A stretch of DNA of 64,000 bases from Sharpea azabuensis DSM 18934. GTDB taxonomy: Bacteria; Bacillota_I; Bacilli_A; Erysipelotrichales; Coprobacillaceae. Positions within the stretch are counted from its first letter, which is position 1. Each line of letters opens with the position of its first letter. Of this stretch, positions 42,308 to 51,654 are shown piece after piece. The notes beneath the pieces are model-generated. The model was not told where the DNA came from, searched no databases, and saw nothing but the letters and a program-made list of their open reading frames with translations. A program made the position numbers and the translations under genes. The stretch covers positions 30,165 to 94,164 of the forward strand of contig NZ_JNKU01000003.1 in the NCBI RefSeq assembly GCF_000702165.1, given 5' to 3'.

Positions 42308-45300
42308 ATATAGAAAGCTGATTACTTTCCGAGAGTTCATCAAACACACCCATACGCTTTAATGTTTCAATATGTGTATTTGTCAAACGTGTGCGCTTCT
42401 TAACATCCTCTAGTGACGTAAATGGATGATCATCGCGGGCTTGCTTGACGCTGATACCAACTGCATCGCCTAAGCCATCAATCGCCGTGAATGGTGGAAC
42501 AATCGCAAACTCATCATCTTCATCAAGCATGAATGTCGTTCCATCGCTCTTATCAAGAGAGATGTTGGAGAAATGATAGCCACGATCAAACATTTCCATA
42601 GCTACCTCAAAGATTGTTGATAAACCTTCGTCCTTATTGGAAGCATTTCCTTCCTGCTTAGCTTTCTGAATAGCTTCATAAGCTGCCCATGTTGCTTCCT
42701 TGCCGGCAATCAATGTTTCAATATCATAATAATCACAACGATTAGAGAAATAAACCGTGTAATACTCACGTGGGAAATAAAGCTTCCACCAGGCAATACG
42801 CAAAGCTGAATAAACATAGGCAGCTGCATGGGCTTTTGGGAACATGTACTTGATCTTCAGACACGAATCAATATACCATTGCGGTACATTATATTTCTTC
42901 ATCAGTTCAACATAGCCCTTCTGTGGAAAGACTTTTGGAGCCTTCCCTTTTCTTGTTGTCTCCATGATGTCAAAGGCGTCTTTGTTAGGCAGGCCTTTTT
43001 CAATCAGGTAAACCATAATATCATCACGACATCCAATGACATTAGAAAGCGTACATGTCCCTGTCTTAATCAGAGTTTCCGCATTGCCTAGATAGACATC
43101 GGTACCATGGGATAAGCCAGAGATAATAACCAAATCACTAAATGATTTTGGCTGAGTGGCGTCAAGCATCGAACGGACAAAGCGCGTACCAAACTCTGGC
43201 AAGCCAATTGCCCCGCTCTTGCAGTTCAAGTAGGACAAATCTATGCCAAGTGCTTCTGATGAGCGAAAGAGACTCATGACATAGGGATCATTGGTTGGAA
43301 TGGTCATTGGGTCAACCCCTGTCAAGTCCTGCAATTTACGTGTCACTGTCGGATCGACATGTCCTAAGATATCAAACTTCAGGACATTATCATGAATCTT
43401 ATGGAAGTCGAAGTGGGTTGTCAACCAAGTTGCATTGACATCATCAGCAGGATACTGATATGGGGTAAAGTCAAAAACTTCCATATCATCCGGAATAACG
43501 ATAATACCCGCTGGATGCTGTCCTGTCGTACGTTTGACACCTGTACAGCCATCAGCTAGACGCTGGATCTCTGCCCCACGCATACTATCCTCTTTGCCTA
43601 GTCTTTCCGCATAGGATAAGGCATAACCATAGGCAGTCTTGTCGGCAACAGTGGCAATTGTCCCTGCTCTAAAGGCATGATCGCTACCAAACATCTTTCT
43701 GACGAATTCATGGGCTTTGGGCTGATATTCACCTGAGAAGTTTAAGTCGATATCAGGAACCTTATCGCCATTAAAGCCCAAGAATGTCTGGAATGGGATA
43801 TTATGTCCATCCCCTTTCATATGGGCACCACATACTGGACAGGCCTTATCTGGTAAGTCAAAACCATTAGCCACTTCATCAGTAAATTCGGTATGCTGGC
43901 AATTTGGACAATGGTAATGCGGTGGCAAAGGATTGACTTCGGAAATACCTGACATTGTGGCAGCAAAGGAAGAACCTACCGAACCTCGTGAACCAACCAG
44001 ATAGCCATCATCATTTGAAGCATGAACAAGCAAGGCAGAAATATAATAAATAACAGCATAACCGTGTTTGATGATATTTTCAACCTCGAAATCTAGACGT
44101 TCCTGAACAATCTGCGGGAGTGGATCGCCATAGGTTGCATGGGCAGTATTGTAACAGAGATCCTTGAATTTCTGGTCAACGTTTTCAATATGTGGCGGAT
44201 AAAGCTTGTCTTTTACAACTTGAATATTATCTTCAATCATATCTGCAATACGATTCGTATTTGTGACCACATATTCATATGTTTCCTCAGCACTAAGATA
44301 AGGGAAAAGTTGTAGCATTTCTTCTGTTGTTCTTAAATAACAGTCAGGTGTTAAGGCTGTCGGATTACCTCTTACAAGAAGTGGATGAGGACGGCCACCG
44401 ATCTGAATCTTTTCATTAGAGGTAAAGATTTCTCTAAAGACCTTATCACGCTTATGAAGAAAATGAACATCCCCTGTCGCAACAATAATCTTGCCAGCTT
44501 CTTTAGCCACTTTGATAATACGCTGATAGATACGTTCTATATCATCAAGCGATTCAAACTTTCCGCGCTCTACTAAATACTGTGCATCAACCAATGGCTG
44601 AATTTCAATATAATCATAGAAATCGATTTCCTGACGCAATTCTTCTTCATTACGTGTTGCCGCAACATCAAAGACGCGTGAATTCAAGCAAGAAGAACCA
44701 TAAAGCAAGCCATCATGATAATATTCAAGTCTTGAACGTGGAATGCGATCACTGCGGTAAAAATACTTTGTGTTGGCTTCAGAGACAATCTTAAACATGT
44801 TTTTAAGACCATCATGATTCTTCGCTAGAGCTGTCAGATGATAGCCAAACGCATGCTTATAATCATCTTCCATTGGCAGACTATTGAGCTGATCCACATT
44901 AACAACATTACGCTTTTTAAGATCTTCAATCATGGCATTGAAAGCCTGACCAAGTACATCAGCATCATAATCAGCACGGTGGGCTTCTTCGGCATTATAG
45001 GTGATTTTATAGTAGCTACAAACTGCCCCTAGTCGATAGGAACGCATGAGAGGCAAGAGGTGTCTTGCAAGCGGCAATGAGTCAACCCAGGTATTGTGGA
45101 TTTCTTCCTCTCCAAGCTGACGACAGGCCATATTCAACATGCCAATATCAAAGCGTCCATTATGTGCCACGAGTAAATGATCTCCAAAGAAGGCTTTAAT
45201 TTTTGGCATGATTTCTCTTATTGTTGGAGCATTCTTTAAATCCGCATTGGTAATATTTGTCAGCTCACTGATTTTTGCAGAAATAGGTTTTGGTGATTTG

Positions 45301-46619
45301 ATGAACGTATCCATACGGTCTATCTCGATGCCATTTTTAATCTTGACAGCACCAAATTCCGTAATATAGTCATCAATTTGCGATAAGCCCGTTGTTTCTA
45401 AGTCGAAAGAAACATAGGTCATATCATCAAGAGGCATGGAAGTGACATTGAAGGCACTGGTGAAATCCGTATCAACCATATTCAGCTCAACACCATAAAT
45501 CATTTTAATATCCTTGCCTTTTACGGCTGCCTGGGCATCAGGGAATGCCTGAACATTGCCATGATCAGTGACGGCAATGGCTTTATGTCCCCAGCGTAGA
45601 GCCTGAGCAATATAGTCTTCAATCTTATTGATACCATCCAAGTTGGACATATTGGAATGAAGATGGAGTTCCACACGTTTCACTTCGGCATTGTCCATGA
45701 CATTTTCACTTGCCGGTTCATCAATAATATCAATATCACGCGTAATAATGGCAAGCTCTTTGGCATAGGTGTCAAATTCAAGAGTGCCCTTAAGTTTCAC
45801 CCATTTACCACCCTTAGCGAGTTTTGCAAGTTCTTCAGGAGCATTCTTGTTCTTATCTTCAAAGCGCTTGACAAGAATGGAATCCGTATAATCAGTGACA
45901 TAGAGGGTCTGAATCTGGCGCCCATTTCTTGTCGTAATCGTTTCACTTCTAAAGACATAGCCCTGAATGGCGACATCACGCATTGTCGCATCAAGATCCT
46001 TGAGATGCGTATAGGTATATTCCTTCTTGTATGAACCATTATTTTTAGGTGTAAAGCTTGGTTGTGGGTTTGTTGAGGCATGCTGGATGGCTTCAATGGC
46101 TTTCTTATCAACTTGTACAACATTGGCCTTCTGCATTTCACTTGAAATCTTTTCATAGTCCTCATTATTGGATGAGATTTCAACAACTAAATGAATATCA
46201 ATTCCTAAGACACTAAAATGCTGCAATAAGATGTCCTGTAAGTTTTCAAGTTGCGTTTTATGAAGCTCATTACACGCCTTTATGACAAGCGTAGAATGAT
46301 CTAGCTGGATTTCATCGAGATTAACACTGTTGATTTCAGGATATGTAGACGAGAGCGTTTCAAAAATATAACGGGCATAAGTCAGGATATCTTGCGCTTC
46401 GCAAAGTTCTGGCTGAAAAACGAAATCACATGGATAAGGAAAATGGTCCTTTGCCTTCAGCAATGCAATAACTTCTTCAAGAGGAAGGAGTGTATGTGAT
46501 TCAACATCAAAAGTATAATGCCCATTCTTGCTGACCTCAACTTTCGCAAGCTTAGCATCATGTAATTCCGGTTGATCTTCTATCGCCAACTGCTGCAATA
46601 ATATTTTCATATAATCCAT
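42297..46619 (-). CDS. polC: DNA polymerase III alpha subunit, Gram-positive PolC type
   Basis: Replicative polymerase of low-GC Gram-positives. The 1440-residue protein has N-terminal helical and OB domains (KDLDATMRDVAIQGYVF near 215). A PHP domain (RVELHLHSNMSNLDGI near 318) is split by the DEDDh proofreading exonuclease (YVSFDLETTGLSQIDDY near 407; HNGRFDIGML). The Zn knuckle CPNCQHTEF...CPVCGAH lies near 905. The palm aspartates are in KVPDIDLNFSGEYQ near 958, and the fingers and C-terminus end with SESNQLSIFDL, a clamp-binding-like motif. ATG follows GAGGAGG with 7-nt spacing. The proS gene that often separates rseP and polC is absent. Confidence 0.97.
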   Translation of the reverse strand: MDYMKILLQQLAIEDQPELHDAKLAKVEVSKNGHYTFDVESHTLLPLEEVIALLKAKDHFPYPCDFVFQPELCEAQDILTYARYIFETLSSTYPEINSVNLDEIQLDHSTLVIKACNELHKTQLENLQDILLQHFSVLGIDIHLVVEISSNNEDYEKISSEMQKANVVQVDKKAIEAIQHASTNPQPSFTPKNNGSYKKEYTYTHLKDLDATMRDVAIQGYVFRSETITTRNGRQIQTLYVTDYTDSILVKRFEDKNKNAPEELAKLAKGGKWVKLKGTLEFDTYAKELAIITRDIDIIDEPASENVMDNAEVKRVELHLHSNMSNLDGINKIEDYIAQALRWGHKAIAVTDHGNVQAFPDAQAAVKGKDIKMIYGVELNMVDTDFTSAFNVTSMPLDDMTYVSFDLETTGLSQIDDYITEFGAVKIKNGIEIDRMDTFIKSPKPISAKISELTNITNADLKNAPTIREIMPKIKAFFGDHLLVAHNGRFDIGMLNMACRQLGEEEIHNTWVDSLPLARHLLPLMRSYRLGAVCSYYKITYNAEEAHRADYDADVLGQAFNAMIEDLKKRNVVNVDQLNSLPMEDDYKHAFGYHLTALAKNHDGLKNMFKIVSEANTKYFYRSDRIPRSRLEYYHDGLLYGSSCLNSRVFDVAATRNEEELRQEIDFYDYIEIQPLVDAQYLVERGKFESLDDIERIYQRIIKVAKEAGKIIVATGDVHFLHKRDKVFREIFTSNEKIQIGGRPHPLLVRGNPTALTPDCYLRTTEEMLQLFPYLSAEETYEYVVTNTNRIADMIEDNIQVVKDKLYPPHIENVDQKFKDLCYNTAHATYGDPLPQIVQERLDFEVENIIKHGYAVIYYISALLVHASNDDGYLVGSRGSVGSSFAATMSGISEVNPLPPHYHCPNCQHTEFTDEVANGFDLPDKACPVCGAHMKGDGHNIPFQTFLGFNGDKVPDIDLNFSGEYQPKAHEFVRKMFGSDHAFRAGTIATVADKTAYGYALSYAERLGKEDSMRGAEIQRLADGCTGVKRTTGQHPAGIIVIPDDMEVFDFTPYQYPADDVNATWLTTHFDFHKIHDNVLKFDILGHVDPTVTRKLQDLTGVDPMTIPTNDPYVMSLFRSSEALGIDLSYLNCKSGAIGLPEFGTRFVRSMLDATQPKSFSDLVIISGLSHGTDVYLGNAETLIKTGTCTLSNVIGCRDDIMVYLIEKGLPNKDAFDIMETTRKGKAPKVFPQKGYVELMKKYNVPQWYIDSCLKIKYMFPKAHAAAYVYSALRIAWWKLYFPREYYTVYFSNRCDYYDIETLIAGKEATWAAYEAIQKAKQEGNASNKDEGLSTIFEVAMEMFDRGYHFSNISLDKSDGTTFMLDEDDEFAIVPPFTAIDGLGDAVGISVKQARDDHPFTSLEDVKKRTRLTNTHIETLKRMGVFDELSESNQLSIFDL

Positions 46620-46638
46620 AGCTTTTCCTCCTCATGTC

Positions 46639-46664
46639 AAAGAGGAACCATAAAGTTCCTCTTT
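46639..46664 (-). other. Hairpin between rseP and polC
   Basis: Perfect 10-bp inverted repeat AAAGAGGAAC / GTTCCTCTTT with a six-base loop in the 46-nt spacer. The T-rich part is inside the arm and no T-run follows, so it is at best a weak attenuator. Confidence 0.6.
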
Positions 46665-46665
46665 T

Positions 46666-47757
46666 CTAGCGTAATAATTTTGTAATGTCCTGATATGTCA
46701 CAATCACCATTAATAACAAGATTAGACTTAATCCAATAATTTGTAAAGTGTATTTCACGTTAAGTGGTAATTCACGATGAATAATGCCTTCAATGATTGC
46801 AAATAGCGTCTGGGCACCATCAAGTCCTGGAATAGGAAGTAAATTGAAGATCCCAATATTGACCGAAAGCAAAGCCATCAAGTAAAAAATATTGGAAATA
46901 CTGCCTGTCTTTGTCACTTGGGCTGTCACCTGATAGATACCTACTGGTCCACTCATCTGCTTAACTGTTTTTGTAAAGTTCAAGACTAATGCTTCTAAGG
47001 CTTCAAAAATGGCAACACTCATTGCCCCAAGTGTTGAAAAAGCATTACGAATACTTTCTGTAAAATTCATTTTTCGTGTTGCTTCAGTAATCCCTAAAAC
47101 ATATTTATTTTGATTCTCATCAAACTTGACATTCATATTGATGACAATACTCTCGCTCTTGCGATTCACTGTAACATTAATATTAGCAGTATCACCATCA
47201 ACACCAAGTTCCTTCTTCGTTAATGCCGCATTCATGTCCTCATAACTTGAGATTAAAGAAGATTTATTGGATACCGGTGATTCAATACTAATAATGACAT
47301 CACCCTTCTTCATACCAGCCTTGCTTGCTGCCTCCCCCTTGACAAGAGAACCCACTCTTGCCTCATTAACAGGCATGCGGCCAACTGTAAAATTAAGGCT
47401 CAGCATAATGACAAGGGCAAGCACAAAATTCATGAAGACACCCGCTAAAAAAATAATAACTTTCTGATAAGTTCTTTTCCCTTTTAATGTTCTTTCCAAT
47501 GGAACATTCTTGAACTCTTCGTTGTCTTCCTGATCAGCCTCTCCCGCCATTGTGACAAAACCGCCAATAGGAAGCGCACGAAGTTCAAACTTTGTTTCCT
47601 TGCCCTTATGTTCATAAAGCTTTGGTCCCATTCCAATAGAGAAGGAACCACAATAAACATTAAAGAACTTGGCAGCAATAAAATGCCCAAATTCATGCAG
47701 CGTAATAATAACACCTATAATGAGAAAGAAAACGATTAAATTTAGGATGATTGACAT
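46666..47757 (-). CDS. rseP: RIP metalloprotease RseP (site-2 protease)
   Basis: Intramembrane zinc metalloprotease (RasP-type) acting on anti-sigma factors and signal-peptide remnants. The 363-residue protein has HEFGH in IITLHEFGHFIAAKFF (about residue 22), a PDZ domain (VGSLVKGEAASKAGMKKGDV), and the C-terminal zinc/active-site segment FNLLPIPGLDGAQTLFAI (about 310). There are four membrane segments. ATG 47757 has GAGGATATAC before it. It overlaps the dxr stop region; cdsA-dxr-rseP order is conserved. Confidence 0.95.
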   Translation of the reverse strand: MSIILNLIVFFLIIGVIITLHEFGHFIAAKFFNVYCGSFSIGMGPKLYEHKGKETKFELRALPIGGFVTMAGEADQEDNEEFKNVPLERTLKGKRTYQKVIIFLAGVFMNFVLALVIMLSLNFTVGRMPVNEARVGSLVKGEAASKAGMKKGDVIISIESPVSNKSSLISSYEDMNAALTKKELGVDGDTANINVTVNRKSESIVINMNVKFDENQNKYVLGITEATRKMNFTESIRNAFSTLGAMSVAIFEALEALVLNFTKTVKQMSGPVGIYQVTAQVTKTGSISNIFYLMALLSVNIGIFNLLPIPGLDGAQTLFAIIEGIIHRELPLNVKYTLQIIGLSLILLLMVIVTYQDITKLLR

Positions 47758-47765
47758 GTATATCC

Positions 47766-48908
47766 TCATACTTTCTGCAAGACAGAGTTTCTTGTTTTCT
47801 GGTCGATTTCAAGAAGCTCTTCAAGCGTTGGATTTTCAATAGGTTGATGTTGTTTCATCGCCTCTTCAACAAGACGATAGATATCTAAGAAACGAATTTT
47901 GCCATCTCTAAAGGCCTTGTTGGCAACTTCGTTAGCAGCATTCATGACACATGGCATGCTACCCCCAGTCTTGCCTGCTTGAATCGCAAGCGTCAAGGCA
48001 GGGAAACGTGTTGTATCCGGCTTTGTGAAATGCAACGATGCAAGTGCTGTTAAATTAAGGGACTGACTATCTCCAATAGGTAAGCGATCAGGATAGGTTA
48101 AGGCATACTGGATTGGCAAACGCATATCCGGTGTCCCCATTTGACCAATAACAGCTCCATCCACATATTCAATAGCTGAATGGAGAACGGATTCAGGGTG
48201 AATGAGCACTTCGATCTGATCATAATCAACATCAAAGAGCCAATGTGCTTCGATAACTTCCAAGCCTTTATTAAAAAGCGTGGCACTATCAATGGTAATC
48301 TTTGCGCCCATGGACCAATTAGGATGATTAAGTGCCTGAGCAACCGTGACATCTTTCAAATCTTCTAAGCTATAGTCCCTAAAAGAGCCCCCTGAACAAG
48401 TCAAGAGAATCTTGCGGATTTCATCATGATGTGCCCCCTGCAATGACTGGAAGATTGCTGAATGTTCGCTATCGACAGGCAAGAGCTTAATGCCATATTT
48501 CTTAGCCAGAGGCATAATAATATGACCGGCCACAACAAGTGTTTCCTTATTGGCAATAGCAATGTCCTTATGGCTTTCAATAGCTTGAATTGTAGGTAAT
48601 AAGCCAGCAAAGCCAACCACCGCATTCAAGACAATATCAGCCTCTTTGAGTGTGGCAATCGCAATCATGCCCTCTTGCCCACAATAGAAATGACGATCAG
48701 GATATTTCTTTTCAAGATAAGCCTGATCCTTTTCTTCAAGCACACAAATATGCTTGACTGGAAGCTTGGACATAATCTCTTCAAGTTTGGCAATGTTATG
48801 TCCAGCGCTCATGGCGACTATTTCAAACTGGTCTTGATGATGTAAGACAACATCCACTGTCTGTGTCCCAATTGATCCTGTGACACCTAATACAGTTAAT
48901 TTCTTCAT
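47766..48908 (-). CDS. dxr: 1-deoxy-D-xylulose 5-phosphate reductoisomerase
   Basis: Second enzyme of the MEP isoprenoid pathway. The NADPH site is VLGVTGSIGTQTVDVV (residues 5-20); the metal and substrate motifs are PVDSEHSAIFQSLQG (about 150), CSGGSFRD, HPNWSMGAKITIDSATLFNKGLE (about 210) and LIHPESVLHSAIEY. It is full length at 380 residues. It works with dxs (14.7 kb) and feeds ispA and uppS. Confidence 0.97.
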   Translation of the reverse strand: MKKLTVLGVTGSIGTQTVDVVLHHQDQFEIVAMSAGHNIAKLEEIMSKLPVKHICVLEEKDQAYLEKKYPDRHFYCGQEGMIAIATLKEADIVLNAVVGFAGLLPTIQAIESHKDIAIANKETLVVAGHIIMPLAKKYGIKLLPVDSEHSAIFQSLQGAHHDEIRKILLTCSGGSFRDYSLEDLKDVTVAQALNHPNWSMGAKITIDSATLFNKGLEVIEAHWLFDVDYDQIEVLIHPESVLHSAIEYVDGAVIGQMGTPDMRLPIQYALTYPDRLPIGDSQSLNLTALASLHFTKPDTTRFPALTLAIQAGKTGGSMPCVMNAANEVANKAFRDGKIRFLDIYRLVEEAMKQHQPIENPTLEELLEIDQKTRNSVLQKV

Positions 48909-48918
48909 ATTATGCCTC

Positions 48919-49710
48919 CTATAAGATATGGAACATTGTAAGATACTGCATTAATAAGCCAAGCACCATGGCATTAAAGATAATGGAATCAAAACGATCC
49001 AATACCCCACCATGACCTGGGAAGATCTGTGAATAGTCCTTGACTTCAAAAGTACGTTTAATAGATGAAAATGATAAATCCCCAATTTGTCCTGTTGTCG
49101 ATAATACTAAGGCCATAATGATAATCGCAGCAAGAGGTAGGTTCATCTTTGAAAGATAAGCAAATATGCAGGCAAGAATAGTGCCAACAACAGTTCCACC
49201 AACGGAGCCTTCAATGGTTTTCTTTGGAGATAAGCGTGGATTAAGCTTATGCTTGCCAAGTTTACGACCTACAAAGTAAGCTCCAGTATCCGCACCAAGT
49301 GTCGCAAAGGCTAGGAAAAGAATATAGTTCAAGCCGAGTTCTGCACGCATGAAATAAATCATATGCAAGCCTAAGGCAACAAGTGTCGCTGACATGAAAT
49401 AATAAGATAGCCGTAATAATGGCATGCCATAATCAAAGATCCCTGCAATAAGTAATGCCATCAAGAACAATGTAATATAACGTACCGGAATCAATAATTC
49501 ATGAGGCATGAAAATAGAATAAAGAATATAGAATATAAGTAATGGATAGAGATAAATCTTTGCCTTAGGTCCATCACAGATGGAAAGAAGTTCAAATCCA
49601 GCCATAGCCCCAACAAAGACCATGATGGCCTGCCATGGATAGCCACCTAACACAACGCATGGTACAAAAATGGCCAACAAAACAATGGCAGTAATAATTC
49701 GTTGTTTCAT
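48919..49710 (-). CDS. cdsA: Phosphatidate cytidylyltransferase
   Basis: Integral membrane enzyme making CDP-diacylglycerol. The 263-residue protein has about eight hydrophobic segments and the CdsA signature near the C-terminus: GQIGDLSFSSIKRTFEVKDYS followed by PGHGGVLDRFDSIIF (about residues 210-245). Acidic metal-binding residues in GADTGAYFVGRKLGKHKL are present. It lies next to uppS (1-nt overlap) as in most bacteria. Confidence 0.95.
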   Translation of the reverse strand: MKQRIITAIVLLAIFVPCVVLGGYPWQAIMVFVGAMAGFELLSICDGPKAKIYLYPLLIFYILYSIFMPHELLIPVRYITLFLMALLIAGIFDYGMPLLRLSYYFMSATLVALGLHMIYFMRAELGLNYILFLAFATLGADTGAYFVGRKLGKHKLNPRLSPKKTIEGSVGGTVVGTILACIFAYLSKMNLPLAAIIIMALVLSTTGQIGDLSFSSIKRTFEVKDYSQIFPGHGGVLDRFDSIIFNAMVLGLLMQYLTMFHIL

Positions 49711-50447
49711 TATTTGCCTCCTCCAAAGCGACGACTACGCTGCTGATAAATATAAATATCTCGATGTAAGACATTTTCATCAAAATCAGGCCACAACGTA
49801 TCATCAAAGATAAATTCCGCATAGCTTAACTGCCACAAGAGGAAGTTGGACAAGCGTACTTCTCCTGAGCTTCTGATCATTAGATCAACAGGAGGAAGAT
49901 TGGCCGTCATGAGATGACTTTCAAAGACCTCTTCATTGATATCATCAATAGCTAACTTGCCCTCTTTAACTTCCTGAGCAATTCTTTTTGTCGCATAGAC
50001 AATCTCATCACGTCCACCATAAATAAAGGCAAAGACAAGCTTTAAGCCAGTATTATTTTTTGTATCATCAATCGCTCTTTTAATGATTTTCTGAGTACTT
50101 TCAGGTGCCAATTCAAGATGTCCAATTGTCAATATTTGCACATTATTATCAATAAGTTCCTTGATATACTTGCTGAAGAATTCTTCAGGTAATTTAAAGA
50201 TATAGTTGACTTCATTAGCTTCTCTTTTGAAGTTTTCCGTTGAAAAAGCATAGACAGTCATTGCCTTTACACCTAATTTATTGGCTTCTAGAGCCACTCT
50301 GCGAATGGCTTTTGTCCCTTCATGATGTCCAAAATATTTAGGTTTATGATGTGCTCTTGCCCAAGTACGATTACCATCCATGATAAAAGCGATATGTTTA
50401 GGAATATTATTCATATCGAGCTGATAATCTTCATTTTCTAATGCCAT
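49710..50447 (-). CDS. uppS: Undecaprenyl diphosphate synthase (cis-prenyltransferase)
   Basis: Makes the C55 lipid carrier for cell-wall synthesis. HIAFIMDGNRTWARAHH (about residue 20) carries the catalytic Asp; AFSTENFKRE, LVFAFIYGGRDEIVYA and the C-terminal DLMIRSSGEVRLSNFLLWQ (about 200) are family blocks. The usual MDGNGRWA is MDGNRTWA here, and TSGEQR is SSGEVR, two slight departures. I start at ATG 50447 with AGAGGTG upstream; the longer reading uses a GTG that is itself in the ribosome site. Promoter TTGAAA-16-TATACT precedes it. Confidence 0.94.
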   Translation of the reverse strand: MALENEDYQLDMNNIPKHIAFIMDGNRTWARAHHKPKYFGHHEGTKAIRRVALEANKLGVKAMTVYAFSTENFKREANEVNYIFKLPEEFFSKYIKELIDNNVQILTIGHLELAPESTQKIIKRAIDDTKNNTGLKLVFAFIYGGRDEIVYATKRIAQEVKEGKLAIDDINEEVFESHLMTANLPPVDLMIRSSGEVRLSNFLLWQLSYAEFIFDDTLWPDFDENVLHRDIYIYQQRSRRFGGGK

Positions 50448-50469
50448 AATGTTCACCTCTACTTAAGCA

Positions 50470-50497
50470 AGTATATCATAGTTAGACCCTCTTTCAA
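50470..50497 (-). promoter_or_regulatory. Promoter of uppS-cdsA-dxr-rseP
   Basis: TTGAAA (50492-50497), 16-nt spacer, TATACT (50470-50475) just downstream of the ABC-cassette terminator. Confidence 0.65.
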
Positions 50498-50498
50498 A

Positions 50499-50532
50499 AC
50501 AAAAAAGCCCTTGAGCACATACTCAAAGACTT
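50499..50532 (-). terminator. Terminator of the ABC-transporter cassette
   Basis: Eleven-bp stem AAGTCTTTGAG / CTCAAGGGCTT (with G-T pairs), six-base loop, followed by TTTTTT. It separates the inserted cassette from uppS. Confidence 0.8.
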
Positions 50533-50548
50533 TATCTTAGTATTTTCA

Positions 50549-51040
50549 TCATCTCAACGAAAGATAAATAGCAGACATCACCCATCTTACGATCACAGCA
50601 ACTACAAGTACACTCATAAAAGTATAGCTTTTGAGCCTCCGATAGCCTAAAGCTAACATAGCGCCAGCAGCTAGCTCTAAGATAAGCATAAATACTAAAC
50701 CAGGGACATATACTTTTTGATAAAGCAAGTCATCAAGAATAAGCGAAACAGCAAGGAAGCTAACAGTATACAAGCCAACACTCTTCAATAGCCTCTTTAA
50801 GAGCTCTTTTCTTCCTAGCCTGATGATAATGAATGTCTCCATCTCAATATCATCCCGCATGCAATCAAAGACAATCTTGAGATAAAAATAATTGAGAATG
50901 ATGGCAAGAGCTATATGGATAACTCGTTTGGGAAAGAAGTATCTAATCAAGGCATAATCCTGAGCATCAATCTTTAAAGCATACTTACAAATAATCAGCA
51001 GCAAAGAGATTGCCAAGAAATCTTTTCCTAACCTTTTCAT
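50549..51040 (-). CDS. Membrane protein of the ABC-transporter cassette
   Basis: A 163-residue protein with about four hydrophobic segments (LLLIICKYALKIDAQDYALI, VIHIALAIILNYFYL, VSFLAVSLILDDLLY, MLILELAAGAMLALGY). No family motif is visible. It overlaps the ATPase gene by 4 bp (ATGA), is the last gene of the unit, and is followed by a terminator. It probably forms a permease subunit or an accessory or immunity component of the transporter. The Leu-rich, positively charged style resembles the 166-residue partner. Confidence 0.6.
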   Translation of the reverse strand: MKRLGKDFLAISLLLIICKYALKIDAQDYALIRYFFPKRVIHIALAIILNYFYLKIVFDCMRDDIEMETFIIIRLGRKELLKRLLKSVGLYTVSFLAVSLILDDLLYQKVYVPGLVFMLILELAAGAMLALGYRRLKSYTFMSVLVVAVIVRWVMSAIYLSLR

Positions 51041-51642
51041 TCTGCCATCAACTTCCCACTTTCTAATAAGTATGTTTTTGTATAATGGACATTGGGCAAA
51101 TAATCGTGGGAGGCAATAATGACACAGCAGCCCTTCTCTATAAGATCATTGATAAGATGTTCAAATTGTTCAATTGCTTCTTTGTCCAGCCCTCTTGTTG
51201 GTTCATCAAATAAAATGCAGTTCTGATTTTCCATAACAGCCTGAATAATGCCAGCCTTCTGTCTCATCCCTACTGAATAGCTTTTCATTGGTGAACGATT
51301 GTCATAATCTAGTTGAAATAGCGCACACAACTCCCTTATACGTTGTTCATCATAATGGTTTTTAAGATCAGCTAGAAAAGCTAAGTTATAATGCAGGCTC
51401 TCTTCTTCAATAAAACCAGGATTTTCAATAAGCGCACCAATCGATAAATCCTCTGACTTAACGATCTGTCCCTGATCAGCCTGAAGAATATCACAAATAA
51501 TCTTAAACAATGTGGATTTCCCACAGCCATTCTTACCATGAATATAGAGGCAATCCCCTGGATTTACTGTAAGATTGATATCATCAAGAACATGTAATGA
51601 CTTAAAGCTTTTAGAGATCCCTTCACACTTCAATAAATACAT
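51037..51642 (-). CDS. ABC transporter ATP-binding protein
   Basis: A 201-residue nucleotide-binding subunit. Walker A LYIHGKNGCGKSTLFKII (about residues 32-49), Q-loop around SIGALIENPGFI, signature KSYSVGMRQKAGIIQA (MKSYSVGMRQK, with SVGMR for LSGGQ), Walker B CILFDEPTRGLDKEA, H-loop CVIIASHDYL. The SVGMRQK form and PTRGLD are typical of ABC-2 exporters for antimicrobial peptides or antibiotics. It is slightly short, without C-terminal extension. Confidence 0.85.
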   Translation of the reverse strand: MYLLKCEGISKSFKSLHVLDDINLTVNPGDCLYIHGKNGCGKSTLFKIICDILQADQGQIVKSEDLSIGALIENPGFIEEESLHYNLAFLADLKNHYDEQRIRELCALFQLDYDNRSPMKSYSVGMRQKAGIIQAVMENQNCILFDEPTRGLDKEAIEQFEHLINDLIEKGCCVIIASHDYLPNVHYTKTYLLESGKLMAE

Positions 51643-51654
51643 TTCTCTCCCTCC

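Noticed and set aside
45797..46186. 129-codon frame on the minus strand inside polC (and similar long frames opposite polC, infB and dxs)
   Set aside because: Out of frame with a strongly conserved gene, no ribosome site, amino-acid composition not protein-like.
46639..46664. Full terminator between rseP and polC
   Set aside because: Good stem but no T-run after it; kept only as a hairpin.
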